Under the pieces are notes generated by a model. It saw only the letters and a list, made by a program, of their open reading frames with translations. It made no database searches and had not been told where the DNA came from. A stretch of DNA of 47,500 bases from Glandiceps talaboti (Eukaryota; Hemichordata; Enteropneusta; Spengelidae): contig NC_135565.1 of NCBI RefSeq assembly GCF_964340395.1, positions 5,009,142 through 5,056,641 on the forward strand. The letters are read 5' to 3'. Position 1 is the stretch's first letter, and each line of letters begins with the position of its first letter. Below are positions 26,905-36,485 of the stretch, in pieces. The translations under genes were made by a program, and so were the position numbers.

Positions 26905-28142
26905 AAACAATATCTTGTTAATATTGCTACATGTTCTTTCTGTGTGATACCATTTCCTTTAGAAGATGTTAACATTGTATATGACTGCCTATGTTCTGCT
27001 AAGATAATGGTATTTTAAACAAAATGCAGCAAATTGTAGTAAAGTTTCTAAAACGTCAGATAATGACATGTAGCGATGTTGGGAAAATATTTGTTGAGCT
27101 AGGCAATGCAGTGTGGCCAGTGTGAGTAAGATTTCTGTCTAGCCAGACGATAAAATGTAGCAATGTAGGTAAGATTTTTGAGCCAGACGATAAAATGTAG
27201 CAGTGTTAGTAAAGGCCCAGTTACACGATGCAACTCATGAAGCAATTCGTCGCATGCGACGAGGCTTGCAACTGCGACGGGAGCGCGTACACGATGCAAC
27301 TAGTTGCATGGTGAGTCGCAAGAGCTAACTGTTGCACATGCGTAAATATATAAAAGTTACAGGTCATCGAGGTCAAGTCTTCTAGCGGCAGGAATTTGGA
27401 AAAAATGCTATGAAATTGCTAATATTTACGAATAAAATGACTGAAAACTTGTTGAGGTATCGATAGTAAAACTCTATTCAATTCGAAATTCGTTAAGGTC
27501 GATGTTGATCTTTCCGATGTCGCTACTTGCATTCAAGTTGGAAATAAAATGATATTCAGCGGAAATCAAGCATTCATAGACATTGTATACTATTGATAAG
27601 TGGTAATCGTGGTGATAAATCGAAATGATATAAAAAATACTTGCTAAAATAGAATATTTATACTAAAAACATGGCGGCCATAACATTGAACGTCATTTGA
27701 CACGTAGGTATATGTCAAAGGTTATTACTTGCGACGCGACGAAGTGGTTACACGGTGCAACTCACGAAGCAACTCGAGAAGCAACTTGCGACGCACCTTG
27801 CAACGTCGCAAGACCCTGCGACGAGGCGGTTACACGATGCAATTCGTCGCATGCGACGAATTGCATGGTGCGTTGCTAGTCGAGTTGCATCGTGTAACCG
27901 GGCCTTAAGATTGTTGAGCCAGACGGTAAAATGTAGCAGTGTTAGTAAGATTTTGGTCGAAATAGACGATAAAATGTAGCAATCATCCCGGAATGTCAGT
28001 AAGATTTTTGTTGAGTCAGACGATAAAATGTAGCAATGTGAGTAAGATTTGTTGTTGCAGAAATCATAAATACTCTGTCATACCACACACAATTAAATGT
28101 AGCAGAAACGTAGTATGGTTTTTATCAAGCCAGACGTCAATT
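26905..28142 (+). repeat. 43-bp repeat, locus A (minus unit, core, plus array), with MITE inserted
   Basis: The plus unit contains TGTAGCAATGTTAGTAAGA followed by TTTTGTT and GAGCCAGACGATAAAA, with a period of about 43 bp. One minus-oriented unit (TTGTTAATATTGCTACAT, about 26913-26932) is followed by a short core and then plus units from about 27010 to 28142. The plus array is split by the 693-bp MITE at 27213. Units vary in length through small deletions. Confidence 0.85.
27210..27908. mobile_element. Harbinger-like MITE with TAA target duplication
   Basis: The element (27213-27905, 693 bp) starts AGGCCCAGTTACACGATGCA and ends with the complement of AGGCCCGGTTACACGATGCA. TAA flanks both ends (27210-27212 and 27906-27908). 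The 3-bp TWA duplication is the signature of PIF/Harbinger transposons. Removing the element and one TAA leaves GTTAGTAAGATTGTTGAGCC, which is the 43-bp repeat consensus, so the boundaries are secure. The ends are rich in GCAACT and GCGACG words. The block GTTACACGRTGCAA recurs at 27747 and 27829 in direct orientation, and the palindrome CGTCGCATGCGACG occurs at both ends. No transposase frame is visible. Confidence 0.9.
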
Positions 28143-29460
28143 TGAATGTTTCAATTTAAGTAGCTTCCTCGGTATATCGGAGTGTGATGCGAATAGCGAT
28201 AGTCATGGCATCATAAACATTGAAATTTAAATGAATAGAAAAACAATTACTGGAGCGAGAGACTACAAATCAATTTGATACTACCGTTGAGGTTTCTTTG
28301 TGGAAAGTGTTCTCATAAAATGAATTATTGACTCTATTGCGATAAGTGATCGACTACAAATATCTATAATGTATAACCCATAGTAGTATATTTGAAAAGT
28401 TTCATACATTGTCTAAATTTCTCTTGCGGATTTTATCTATTTTTTTTAAATTATTTTTTTTATTTTGTTTTACCAAGTACTCTAACGCTGAGCTGGTACC
28501 AGAGTTTCTTCTTCATGTTTTTTTTCAGCCACTTTGGATATTCGTCGTATTTATTTTGGCGCGTAAGTGTTTATTATGTGTTCATTGAATTGACGAAATT
28601 GTTATGTAGTTTCTAAAATAATGGTAATGCCCCTCAGAAAGTATTCGCCTTGTTGTCAAATTTTAGGATCACTTTAAATTTAAATATTTTATTATGATAG
28701 TGTTGCACTTCAATATATTCACCTCGTGTGCCTATTATAAAAATCACTACATACAGCATGTTCTAGTTATCACAAAAGTACACGATTTAGTGATTTTCTC
28801 TTCAAATTTTAGGATCAAGTTGTCTTAATTCTGTGTTGCACAAGTCAGCATTTCTTTACCGTGTCGCTCATATCCAAGCTTTCCCACACCAGCGTGCTGT
28901 ATTTTATTGAAAAAAAAATTGTGTGATTTTTGTTTCATAGAGGTGTCGTCTGCGTCTAAAGTCACCTCACGTGTACTATACATACTACGTGACAAAAACG
29001 CGGCGCGAAACACACAACTCTTCTCACTCACCATCTCCGGTCCCCTGGAGACGATCGTCCGATGATTGAGTTTTAATGAATAGTATACATAGTATTACAT
29101 TATTTAGTAATTTTAGGAAATGTTTACTCTCCATGATGGTTTTACTGTTCAATTATGGTTGCATGTCTTCCACATGTATAACCAAATTATGTGAATTAAA
29201 TTGCGTCACATTTACTTACTAAAGCGGTCTAAAAGTCATTATAACGTTATCCCTCTTGTGGATTCTCCTCCAAGGACATTTGAGTCGCGGATTCAATCGA
29301 GCGTACACATTTGAAATGACAGTTTATTTGGCCTTTTTTAGTGTCGTGACTGTGCACGCCAGTTTTGCAATAGTCGTAATACGTTCGTACGATCACGTGT
29401 ATGTTGCGATCCCGTATGTAAAAATAGAATTAAAAAATACACTTATATAAGCAAATACGT
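28143..29460. other. LMO intron sequence without recognised features
   Basis: No repeat or exon of the LMO gene is seen. A 34-bp segment near 28530-28564 is framed by splice-like sites on the plus strand but has no other support. Confidence 0.5.
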
Positions 29461-29657
29461 ACACCAATATACACGCACACACGTACGCATGCACGCACGC
29501 ACACACATGCACACACACACACATTCATACAATACATACATACGTACGTACGTACGTACGTACGTACGTACGTACGTACATACATACATACATACATACA
29601 TACATACATACATACATACATACATACATACATACATACATACATACATACATTAAC
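29461..29657. repeat. (CA)n-(ACGT)n-(CATA)n compound microsatellite
   Basis: A degenerate CA/CGCA section leads into about nine ACGT units and then about 19 CATA units. Confidence 0.97.
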
Positions 29658-30204
29658 ACACACAGATAGACGGAATGAGAGATAGACGGAATGATATATC
29701 TTCGTCATCTATTCATTAGATACATTAATCTCGTCTCCATATCTGACTACTTAGTATGGATTTCATCTCTCAGATCGCACCTTATGTCGTTTTGTTTTGG
29801 AAAGCGACTTAAACACGAAATTTGATAGTGTTTTAGTTTTTTTCATAATGCAGTGGAAAGTGACGAAGCCTCGAGCTACACTACAGAAACGCCGACCACT
29901 AAAATTGTACACGGAAACATTTGGGATAAAGCAGCAGTCTACGATTATGGTGTCTGGGAAGTCCGTTTGTCGGAAATATCGTTTATGATGCATGGTTAGA
30001 TCGAATCTTAACTACGTCATGGTAAAATGAGTCCCCGTCGACATAACAGAGATGCAGACGACACATTTCATGGGGATTTCAATTAATTATTAGTTGTTGA
30101 CTAAAGATTGTCAATTCACTCCCTGGCATCGATTTTGTGGTTGCATTTTGGACATATTTTAAAGATTTACAATGGAAGCCAGACAGAAAAAAAATCTTCG
30201 TGTG
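29658..30204. other. LMO intron sequence without recognised features
   Basis: Open frames on both strands at 29763-29993 are coextensive and show no recognisable protein features. Confidence 0.5.
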
Positions 30205-30432
30205 CCTTGACAAACCTCCTCATACTAAGATTGCTACATTTTATTGTGGAGCTCGATAACTATCATGATTGCTACATTTTGTCGTCTGGTTCTACAGAAA
30301 TCGTACTAACACTGCTACATTTTAACTTGTTGTAGGGTTCGAGATATCTTAATGACATAAAGTTGCTACATATCGTCTGGTTCTACAAAGACAAACTTAC
30401 TAACATTGCTACATATTATGCCTGTCATGACA
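30205..30432 (-). repeat. 43-bp repeat, locus B (minus array plus core)
   Basis: Minus-oriented units appear as ATTGCTACATTTT, TCGTCTGGTTCTAC and ACTAACACTGCTACATTTT on the plus strand. The array is followed by a core, 30450-30500 (CCATTGACATGGCTGGAAAA then GAGTACAT), that resembles the core at 33755-33785 of locus C. No plus array follows. Confidence 0.8.
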
Positions 30433-32846
30433 AACAAAAATTAAGACCAGATTTTGCAAACCATTGACATGGCTGGAAAAGAGTACATAGCTCACATGGT
30501 TTGACAACAATCTGTTCGGTGTATCCCATTTCCTCTGTCATACGCAGAGCATCTGAACAGTTCTATAAATCATTGCCCTCTGCTCTTCAATTATATTATC
30601 GATTTTACAATCCAAACGTCATCGCTAGAATAATGATTAATACGGACATGTTATCACTACGAGTATAGTTCGCCGAAACATATCGACGCCATTGTCCCAA
30701 TCCTTCTGAAAACGCGTGATTGATATAATAGACGATTTTTGATTATGTATGTTGGTGTGTTTATTTCTTTCTTGTATGATTGTTTGTGGGTATTTATTTA
30801 GTAAACCTTTTTAATCATGGGAAGTCTGTGGGGAGATTACTTCTGTGTTTATTCACGGCATTGCAATGCATGACAAAAAAATGATTAACAAACGACAAAC
30901 AAACGTACATCATGGATTTTTGTAAAATGTATATACAATGTTTGGCGGTCATTCAACTTGAAAAATTCTAGTTTCTAGGTTCAAATTTGAAATCATGACC
31001 GATCGAGATTGCCAGTCCGGGTAATTATATTGTGTATTCTATTAGAATCCCAACAAATATTCCGGATTACGAAGCAACTTCATGAAATTGTTCAGGGTTT
31101 TTTTCAGAATTTTTGTCACTTTGTATCTTAATTTTGGTTTGGAAATATAACAATTACTGAAATAAATATATTCTGGTCAAAATTGTGTTTAATAGCATCA
31201 CGGGGTGTCATCTTTATCATCAAGCCAAATTGCGACGCACTTTCCAAACAACCATTCCATCTTGTACAGCATTTTTGTTTTGCCATATTTCACGTTCACT
31301 TTAGTTTGGAATAGTAAAAAGTACCAAAATACATATATCTGATCTAAACTTTGTTCGATATCGCCATTTATAATTTTTTTTTTAAAAAAGGTAAACAATT
31401 TCCATCTTCGTGAGTTCACCTAGTGTGGGATTTATACAACACTCTACCCTTAACTGTTATTTTCCGTTTATAATGTGCAGTACAGATTGGTTATTGGACT
31501 CTTATCTGAGCCATCCATTAGCAATTAAAATGTTTGTTATTATAACCGCGGGAACCGGATATAAACTGATCCAACCTAAATAAAAAGTCATTGCAAAGTA
31601 CAATGTTGTTAATTGTTTAAATACAATTAATTGTAATTTGTATAAAATGGAACACGTCGAGTCATGAATCGCGTTTCACGGCCACATCACGAGTGCATGT
31701 TCTCAGACAGCTCTCACGGAAATACAAAGCGGTGACATTAGCCTAGCCTGTGAGAAACCCGACCAATTTGTTTTTATTTTATTTGTATAAATTAGCATTC
31801 AATTTCCCGAAACTGTTTTACTTGTCAAGTTAATTACTTCACCCGTGGCGAAAGTATGTCACCTCAACAAATTTCCCGGCGTGAGCTCATTCGTAATCTG
31901 ATAATCAAAAATAACATCAAATTTGTTTACAGTTAATATGGTTTATTTATGGATAAAAAGAGTGTTTCCACAACAAAGTGTTACTATGTGGCGAACACAT
32001 GGACACATGTGTATATTACACATTTTAGCGCGAATAATTTTGACGACAACCGAAAGTCATTATGAAAGAACATAATACCAAATTTTACAACTATCTGTGG
32101 ACTGGTTTTGAAAGTTACTCATGTCGTCATATGCATCAAGCAAAAAAAATTTACTACCGACGTGTGACGTAAAAGCAATTGTAAGAGATTGATGCATTTT
32201 CAATTAAGTTACATCGCCTGTTATAAGCCTTCTATCTGTGCGTTAATCAATCAGGGGTAGAAGAAAAAAAAACGCGGGACAAAATTGATTGATAGTTCGG
32301 TGATCATTTTGATATTTAACTTTATACCACTGGTGACAGCCAACACGTCCGACGGGTATAATTATGCAGATGAACGGCTTTGGGAATTGATCGGCAAACA
32401 CATTTTAACTTCAAAAAGTAGTCAGACCCCGTGTATATGAGCAGTTGTGTTCACTTTGCGCTATTCACGTTTCGCTGTCTGAACCTCCACGCCTCGGTGC
32501 CTCTTTTGTGCTTTATCAACCATTGATGCCTCTGAGTTTAAACTTTCCGAAATCCGGTTGTCGGTTTCAATTGACTGGTTAGTGAAGACGAGCAAAATAA
32601 ACAGCGTTTCCGCTGCATAATGGCAGTGAAAACCCGTCAATAATTAATCAGTGAATTGCTTCCAGCTGAAAGGATGCTATTTGGTGCATACATTAATGTG
32701 ATCTAAGCACATCATGATGGGGTCTATGATAGAAATATTAATGTCCCTATAAATCCATTTATTTCAAACCCACAAAATAGATGTACATTTCTGCGCAGTC
32801 TCCGTTAAACTGGTTGTCCAGCTGTCCGCATGTAGATCGGTCCACC
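30433..32846. other. repeat-poor part of the large LMO intron
   Basis: I see no transposon, microsatellite or exon. Patches such as TTAATTGTTTAAATACAATT at 31610-31629 and TCAATAATTAATCAGTGAAT at 32637-32656 contain homeodomain-type ATTA cores. CATTGCAAAGTACAATG at 31590-31606 is an inverted pair of CATTG motifs. These are only suggestive of regulatory sequence. Confidence 0.4.
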
Positions 32847-32850
32847 CGTG

Positions 32851-32890
<40 letters not shown>

Positions 32891-33000
32891 AGCTTTACCT
32901 TTCCACCAAAAGGTAAAGATGTATACTGATTTGTCGGTCTGTCTGTCTGCATGTATGTATGTATGTATGTATGTATGTATGTATGTATGTATGTATGTAT
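32847..33000. repeat. (TCTG)n and (TGTA)n microsatellites
   Basis: A TCTG run at 32850-32890, a unique 45-bp spacer, then TCTG and TGTA units at 32935-33000. Scattered TCTG units continue to about 33215, showing an older, decayed extension of the tract. Confidence 0.95.
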
Positions 33001-33663
33001 ATGTCTCTGTCTCGATGTCTGTCTGTCTCTGTCTCGATGTCTGTTTGTTTGACTGCTGGCAGGCTGACTATCTGTTTTTATGTATGTCTGGCTCAGTGTA
33101 TAATCACCCGTCTGTCTGTCTATCTATGACCACCTATCTTCATATCTGCCTGTGTGCTGTAGATACAATGACGGTCTCAACTATCGTCTGTCAATCTATC
33201 GATGTCTGTCTGTCTTTCTATCCAGTGTGTATATGTCCTTCTTTTCCTAATACCAATCTCCTTTTTACACCTGGCAATATTAAGACTAGTACTTATAAAG
33301 TACTCAAACAATTATATTTTGATCGATGATTAAAACATCCTAATAATTGTCCTTGATGCTAAATCTGATAAATTTGCGTATTACGTCACGATGCAAAGGA
33401 ATTATTATGATTGACATGTGTCAAAATAGAAATGACGTCACTTTAATCTCAGATAACGTGTTGTTTGTCTGAGTTTTAATGTTCAAATTTGTTGGGACGT
33501 GCGTTGCTTTCTTGTATATTTGCCAACAGTTGGGGCTATAAATTCATACCCCAGCAAAATGGTCACCTAATAAATGTGTGCTATGTGATTCAAAGTCATG
33601 ATGTCGGCAATTTTAATATAAGTTTTTAATAAATACAACTGAAGCCAGTTGAGTGGGAAAAAA

Positions 33664-33882
33664 TGTCGTCTGGCGCTACACAATTCTCATAGAATTGCTA
33701 CACGTTGTCGTCTGGCACGTCAAGAAATATAATTCAGTAAAACTTTTTTAAAAATCCATAGACATGCCTGAAAAAAGTGTACATTGTTACAATGTACGCA
33801 TGATTTGGCGCCAATTTTAAAGATGGCGGTAGCTCATACAAACAAAAATGTAGCAATGATTGCAAGAATTTTGACGATAGCA
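33664..33882. repeat. 43-bp repeat, locus C (minus units, core with palindrome, plus unit)
   Basis: Minus units (GTCGTCTGGC, GAATTGCTACACGTTGTCGT) at 33664-33735 are followed by a core with CCATAGACATGCCTGAAAAA and the palindrome GTACATTGTTACAATGTAC (33778-33796). A single plus unit (AAAATGTAGCAATGATTGCA, AGAATTTTGACGATA) follows at 33846-33882. Confidence 0.75.
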
Positions 33883-34016
33883 TATAGTCATACGATTTTT
33901 GTCCATATATACAAAAAAAAAAGCAATTTGTTTCTAGTCAGTTGCTTTCCATCGCAACATAAATGATAGCGATACCGGGAAGAGGACCATCACGTCACAA
34001 GTCACACACCACGTAC

Positions 34017-34227
34017 CTGAGATAATCACGTTTACACAACATAAGGTTGGCTTTGATATATAGTGTTGACCCGACCTCTCCTAAACGACAGTCACAGCAC
34101 GCACATTTCAAACAGTCCTCGTGCCAGAACTGCTCCAGTGCCTTCAGCAAGTACCGATCTTTTATTTTCTTCTTACACCCGGCACAGTTTCGTTTCTCCA
34201 ATGGTGCGTCTAAAACTTCCACTTTAT
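34017..34227 (-). CDS. Lmo1/3: LMO1/3-like LIM-only protein, exon encoding LIM domain 1
   Basis: This exon encodes the first LIM zinc-binding domain of a LIM-only (rhombotin) nuclear cofactor. Proteins of this family have no DNA-binding domain; they bridge LDB1-type adaptors and bHLH or GATA factors. The translation holds the full set of zinc ligands: CAGC, then WHEDC, then CACC and a final CKRD. It also carries the near-invariant stretch KIKDRYLLKAL and the block DCRLGEVGSTLY, which are diagnostic for the LMO1/LMO3 class rather than LMO2 or LMO4. On the minus strand the exon is bounded by a pyrimidine-rich acceptor (ttctttacag) and a strong donor (CAG|gtacgt). It begins with two bases that complete a codon and ends after two bases of an Arg codon, which matches the next exon exactly. 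There is no in-frame ATG inside the exon, so translation must start upstream. Confidence 0.96.
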
Positions 34228-34331
34228 CTGTAAAGAAAAAAATATATACATAAAGTTCAATGTATGAGAAGATCAAGATGGAATATATACAAGTATCGTG
34301 GTCTCTTATATTATGTCAATAAGTATCTCAC

Positions 34332-34341
34332 TGTTAAACAT
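34332..34341 (-). CDS. Lmo1/3: candidate start exon of the LMO1/3-like gene
   Basis: On the minus strand, 104 bp upstream of the LIM1 exon, the sequence ATG TTT AAC A is followed by a donor-like gtgaga. Splicing here to the LIM1 acceptor would give an N-terminus of MFNNKVEVLDAPLEKRNC, with the correct phase (one base carried over). The resulting N-terminus is of a length similar to LMO3, where the first LIM cysteine follows within about 20 residues. Against it: the exon is short, the intron is only 104 bp, and the ATG context is not strong. The true first coding exon could instead lie further upstream, within or beyond the window. Phase compatibility alone has about a one-in-three chance of arising by accident. 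Confidence 0.35.
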
Positions 34342-34596
34342 GGATAAATTGTATTCAATGTACTTTGTATTAACTTTTACTTCTTTTAGGACTCGTTTTA
34401 TTGATCAACTTGTTTTTTTTTGTTTTGTTTTTTTTGTTTTTGTGTCTTAACATGTTTATTTTATTGATGTGTGAACTCAAGCAATTTGACAATTTTATTT
34501 TGGTCACATTTTTGTTTCAATAAACCATGTATTAATATTATTATTATGTACCGTCATTGCAAAAGAATTATATTTACATTTTTGCTAAATTGTATT
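34342..34596. other. T-rich sequence upstream of the candidate LMO start exon
   Basis: Contains TTTTTG runs on the plus strand (34405-34445) and no recognisable exon or promoter. Confidence 0.4.
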
Positions 34597-35012
34597 GCCT
34601 GGCTCGACAAGAAATGTTACTAGCATTGCTATTATCGTCTGGCTCGAGAAATGGTTTTACTAAATTTGTAACGTCTGGTTTAACAAAATTCTAGGTGATT
34701 ACATTTGAATCTTTTTTATTTTAATATTATGCATATCTACCAAAGGTAATATAAAGTGAAATAAATGTAACAATGTTAATTTGAAGATTTTTTGTTGAGT
34801 GATCAGACGATAAAATGGTGCAATATTAGTAATATTTTTTGTTGAGTGATCAGACGATAAAATGTTGCAATATCAGTAAGATGTTTTGTTGCATCAGACG
34901 AAAACATGTAGCACTGTAACTAAGATATTTGTCAAGTCAGAAGATAAAATGTAACAATGTTAGATTGTTGTCTAGGTGGACAATAACATGTAGCAATGTT
35001 TGTAAAAAGTTT
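34597..35012. repeat. 43-bp repeat, locus D (head-to-head arrays)
   Basis: Minus units (CCTGGCTCGACAAGAAATGT, TAGCATTGCTATTATCGTCT) fill 34597-34692. A 70-bp AT-rich core follows, then plus units from 34762 to 35012 (TTGTTGAGTGATCAGACGAT, AAATGTTGCAATATCAGTAA, ATGTAGCACTGTAAC). The two arrays point away from each other around the core. Confidence 0.85.
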
Positions 35013-36349
35013 GTCTCTAGAGTCAAATAACTTTGTGTTTCAGGTTACTTCACTTGTTTTGTTACAGAAATATAATTATGTTTGCATTGTGCATTTTAGA
35101 ATTCATATTTGGATTGGATTGGCTAGATCGTTCAGGTTCGTTTGTTTGTTTGTTATATTCTTATTCTTTGTAACGAAGTGAGAGACCACACTACACCCAC
35201 AACTCACAATCGTGCTGTATTTAAATATACTGGCTATTTAATATGCTATAATCGTATGTAGACTATTGATTCAGCTTTTCATACTTTACTACAACCATAG
35301 TATAATTATTATGATTATACGTTATTAGAAAGTGCCACGACTACAAAACCACCAATAATCCACTGTTTTTAATCCCATGAACATTTAAATCCGTGACAGG
35401 TGTTGCACTGCAATGCCATGGCGAAATGTGAATATGTAACTTCAAGTAACGGTGTTTTAGCAACATATAGATATGACAAGATTTATTCCTTTTATGTGCT
35501 ATAAAGCAGATGCAGGTGATGGCTCCGAGTCCGTGTTCACCTCTAATGGCACAACATTGTTTATCGCGACTGGCGTTCACTGCCTCAATGAAATCGTTTG
35601 ATTTGTAGCTAGTAACAGCGCCTTTAGTGTTACTGTAGTGTACATGTGTATGTACGCCGTGTACGTACATAGTTCATTATGTATTTAATGGGAGCGTGTA
35701 CGTACAGTATTACGAGTACGTTAGGGTCTCACTATTAAGTTTTTTTTCAATTATTTTTACTTCTGTACCCGTGCGGTTGTATTTCTCTAACAGCTGTTCT
35801 CAACTCAGTTGGCGGGAAATATATTAAAGTTGTGTTCCCAAAGTTCAGAATCACCCAATATGTTGTTGCCGGAAAGAATGACACCTTATTGAGGGTAAAT
35901 AAATGCACGCTCGTTATGCTGAGGGTAACATTCTGCGCATTAATTTTTGGTATTCGAACACAATGCTGTCGTTACGTCACCACACCGTGAAATTATAATA
36001 GTGGAAGTTAAATCAGCCCTTGCCTCTATCCGGCAACAGCTGGGTGTAATAATAATACGTACAGATTGTTAATTAAAATACCCAACCTTTTGGTTTAATT
36101 AAGGAAAGTGTTACATTATCCCCTAATTAACATACGTAATGGCGTTTACTTATAGTCGGAATCAAGGCAATTGTTGTGGACTGAGAGTTACAATTTTATT
36201 TGACGGACTGACGAAGTTTTCTTATAGCATAAGGTTCGAGGGTGATCACGAGACTTGGCGGTCAGATCGAGTAGTCGAAAATTCTGGTTGTGCATTGTGC
36301 ACTAGTAACGCATCGTGATAGACATGATTTCTTTTTGCAATATACTATC

Positions 36350-36350
<1 letters not shown>
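35013..36350. other. upstream region of LMO without recognised exon
   Basis: No coding sequence recognised. At 36069-36103 an inverted repeat TTAATTAAAATACCCAACC with TTGGTTTAATTAAGG contains two TTAATTAA homeodomain-type sites. Confidence 0.4.
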
Positions 36351-36398
<48 letters not shown>

Positions 36399-36485
36399 CT
36401 AGGGTGGGTACATACATACATACATACATACATACATACATACATACATACATACATACATCCATACATACATACATACATACAT
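36351..36485. repeat. (CT)n and (CATA)n microsatellites
   Basis: A CT tract at 36351-36395 and a CATA tract at 36409-36485 are separated by 13 bp of unique sequence. Confidence 0.97.

Larger units (their letters stand above)
26075..34016 (-). other. large intron of the LMO1/3-like gene
   Basis: This 7.9-kb intron separates the LIM1 exon from the LIM2 exons. It holds a diverged dispersed repeat (26490-26800), 43-bp repeat blocks (26905-28142, 30205-30432, 33664-33882), a Harbinger-like MITE (27213-27905), a CA/CATA/TACG microsatellite (29461-29657) and TCTG/TGTA tracts (32847-33000). The stretch 30433-32846 shows no recognisable repeat and contains ATTA-rich patches. That makes it the best place inside the intron to look for cis-regulatory sequence. 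Confidence 0.9.

Noticed and set aside
28530-28570. Plus-strand segment with a pyrimidine tract, AG, 34 bp and GTAAGT resembling a micro-exon
   Set aside because: Splice-like signals of this strength arise by chance in AT- and T-rich DNA, the peptide is not recognisable and there is no partner exon.
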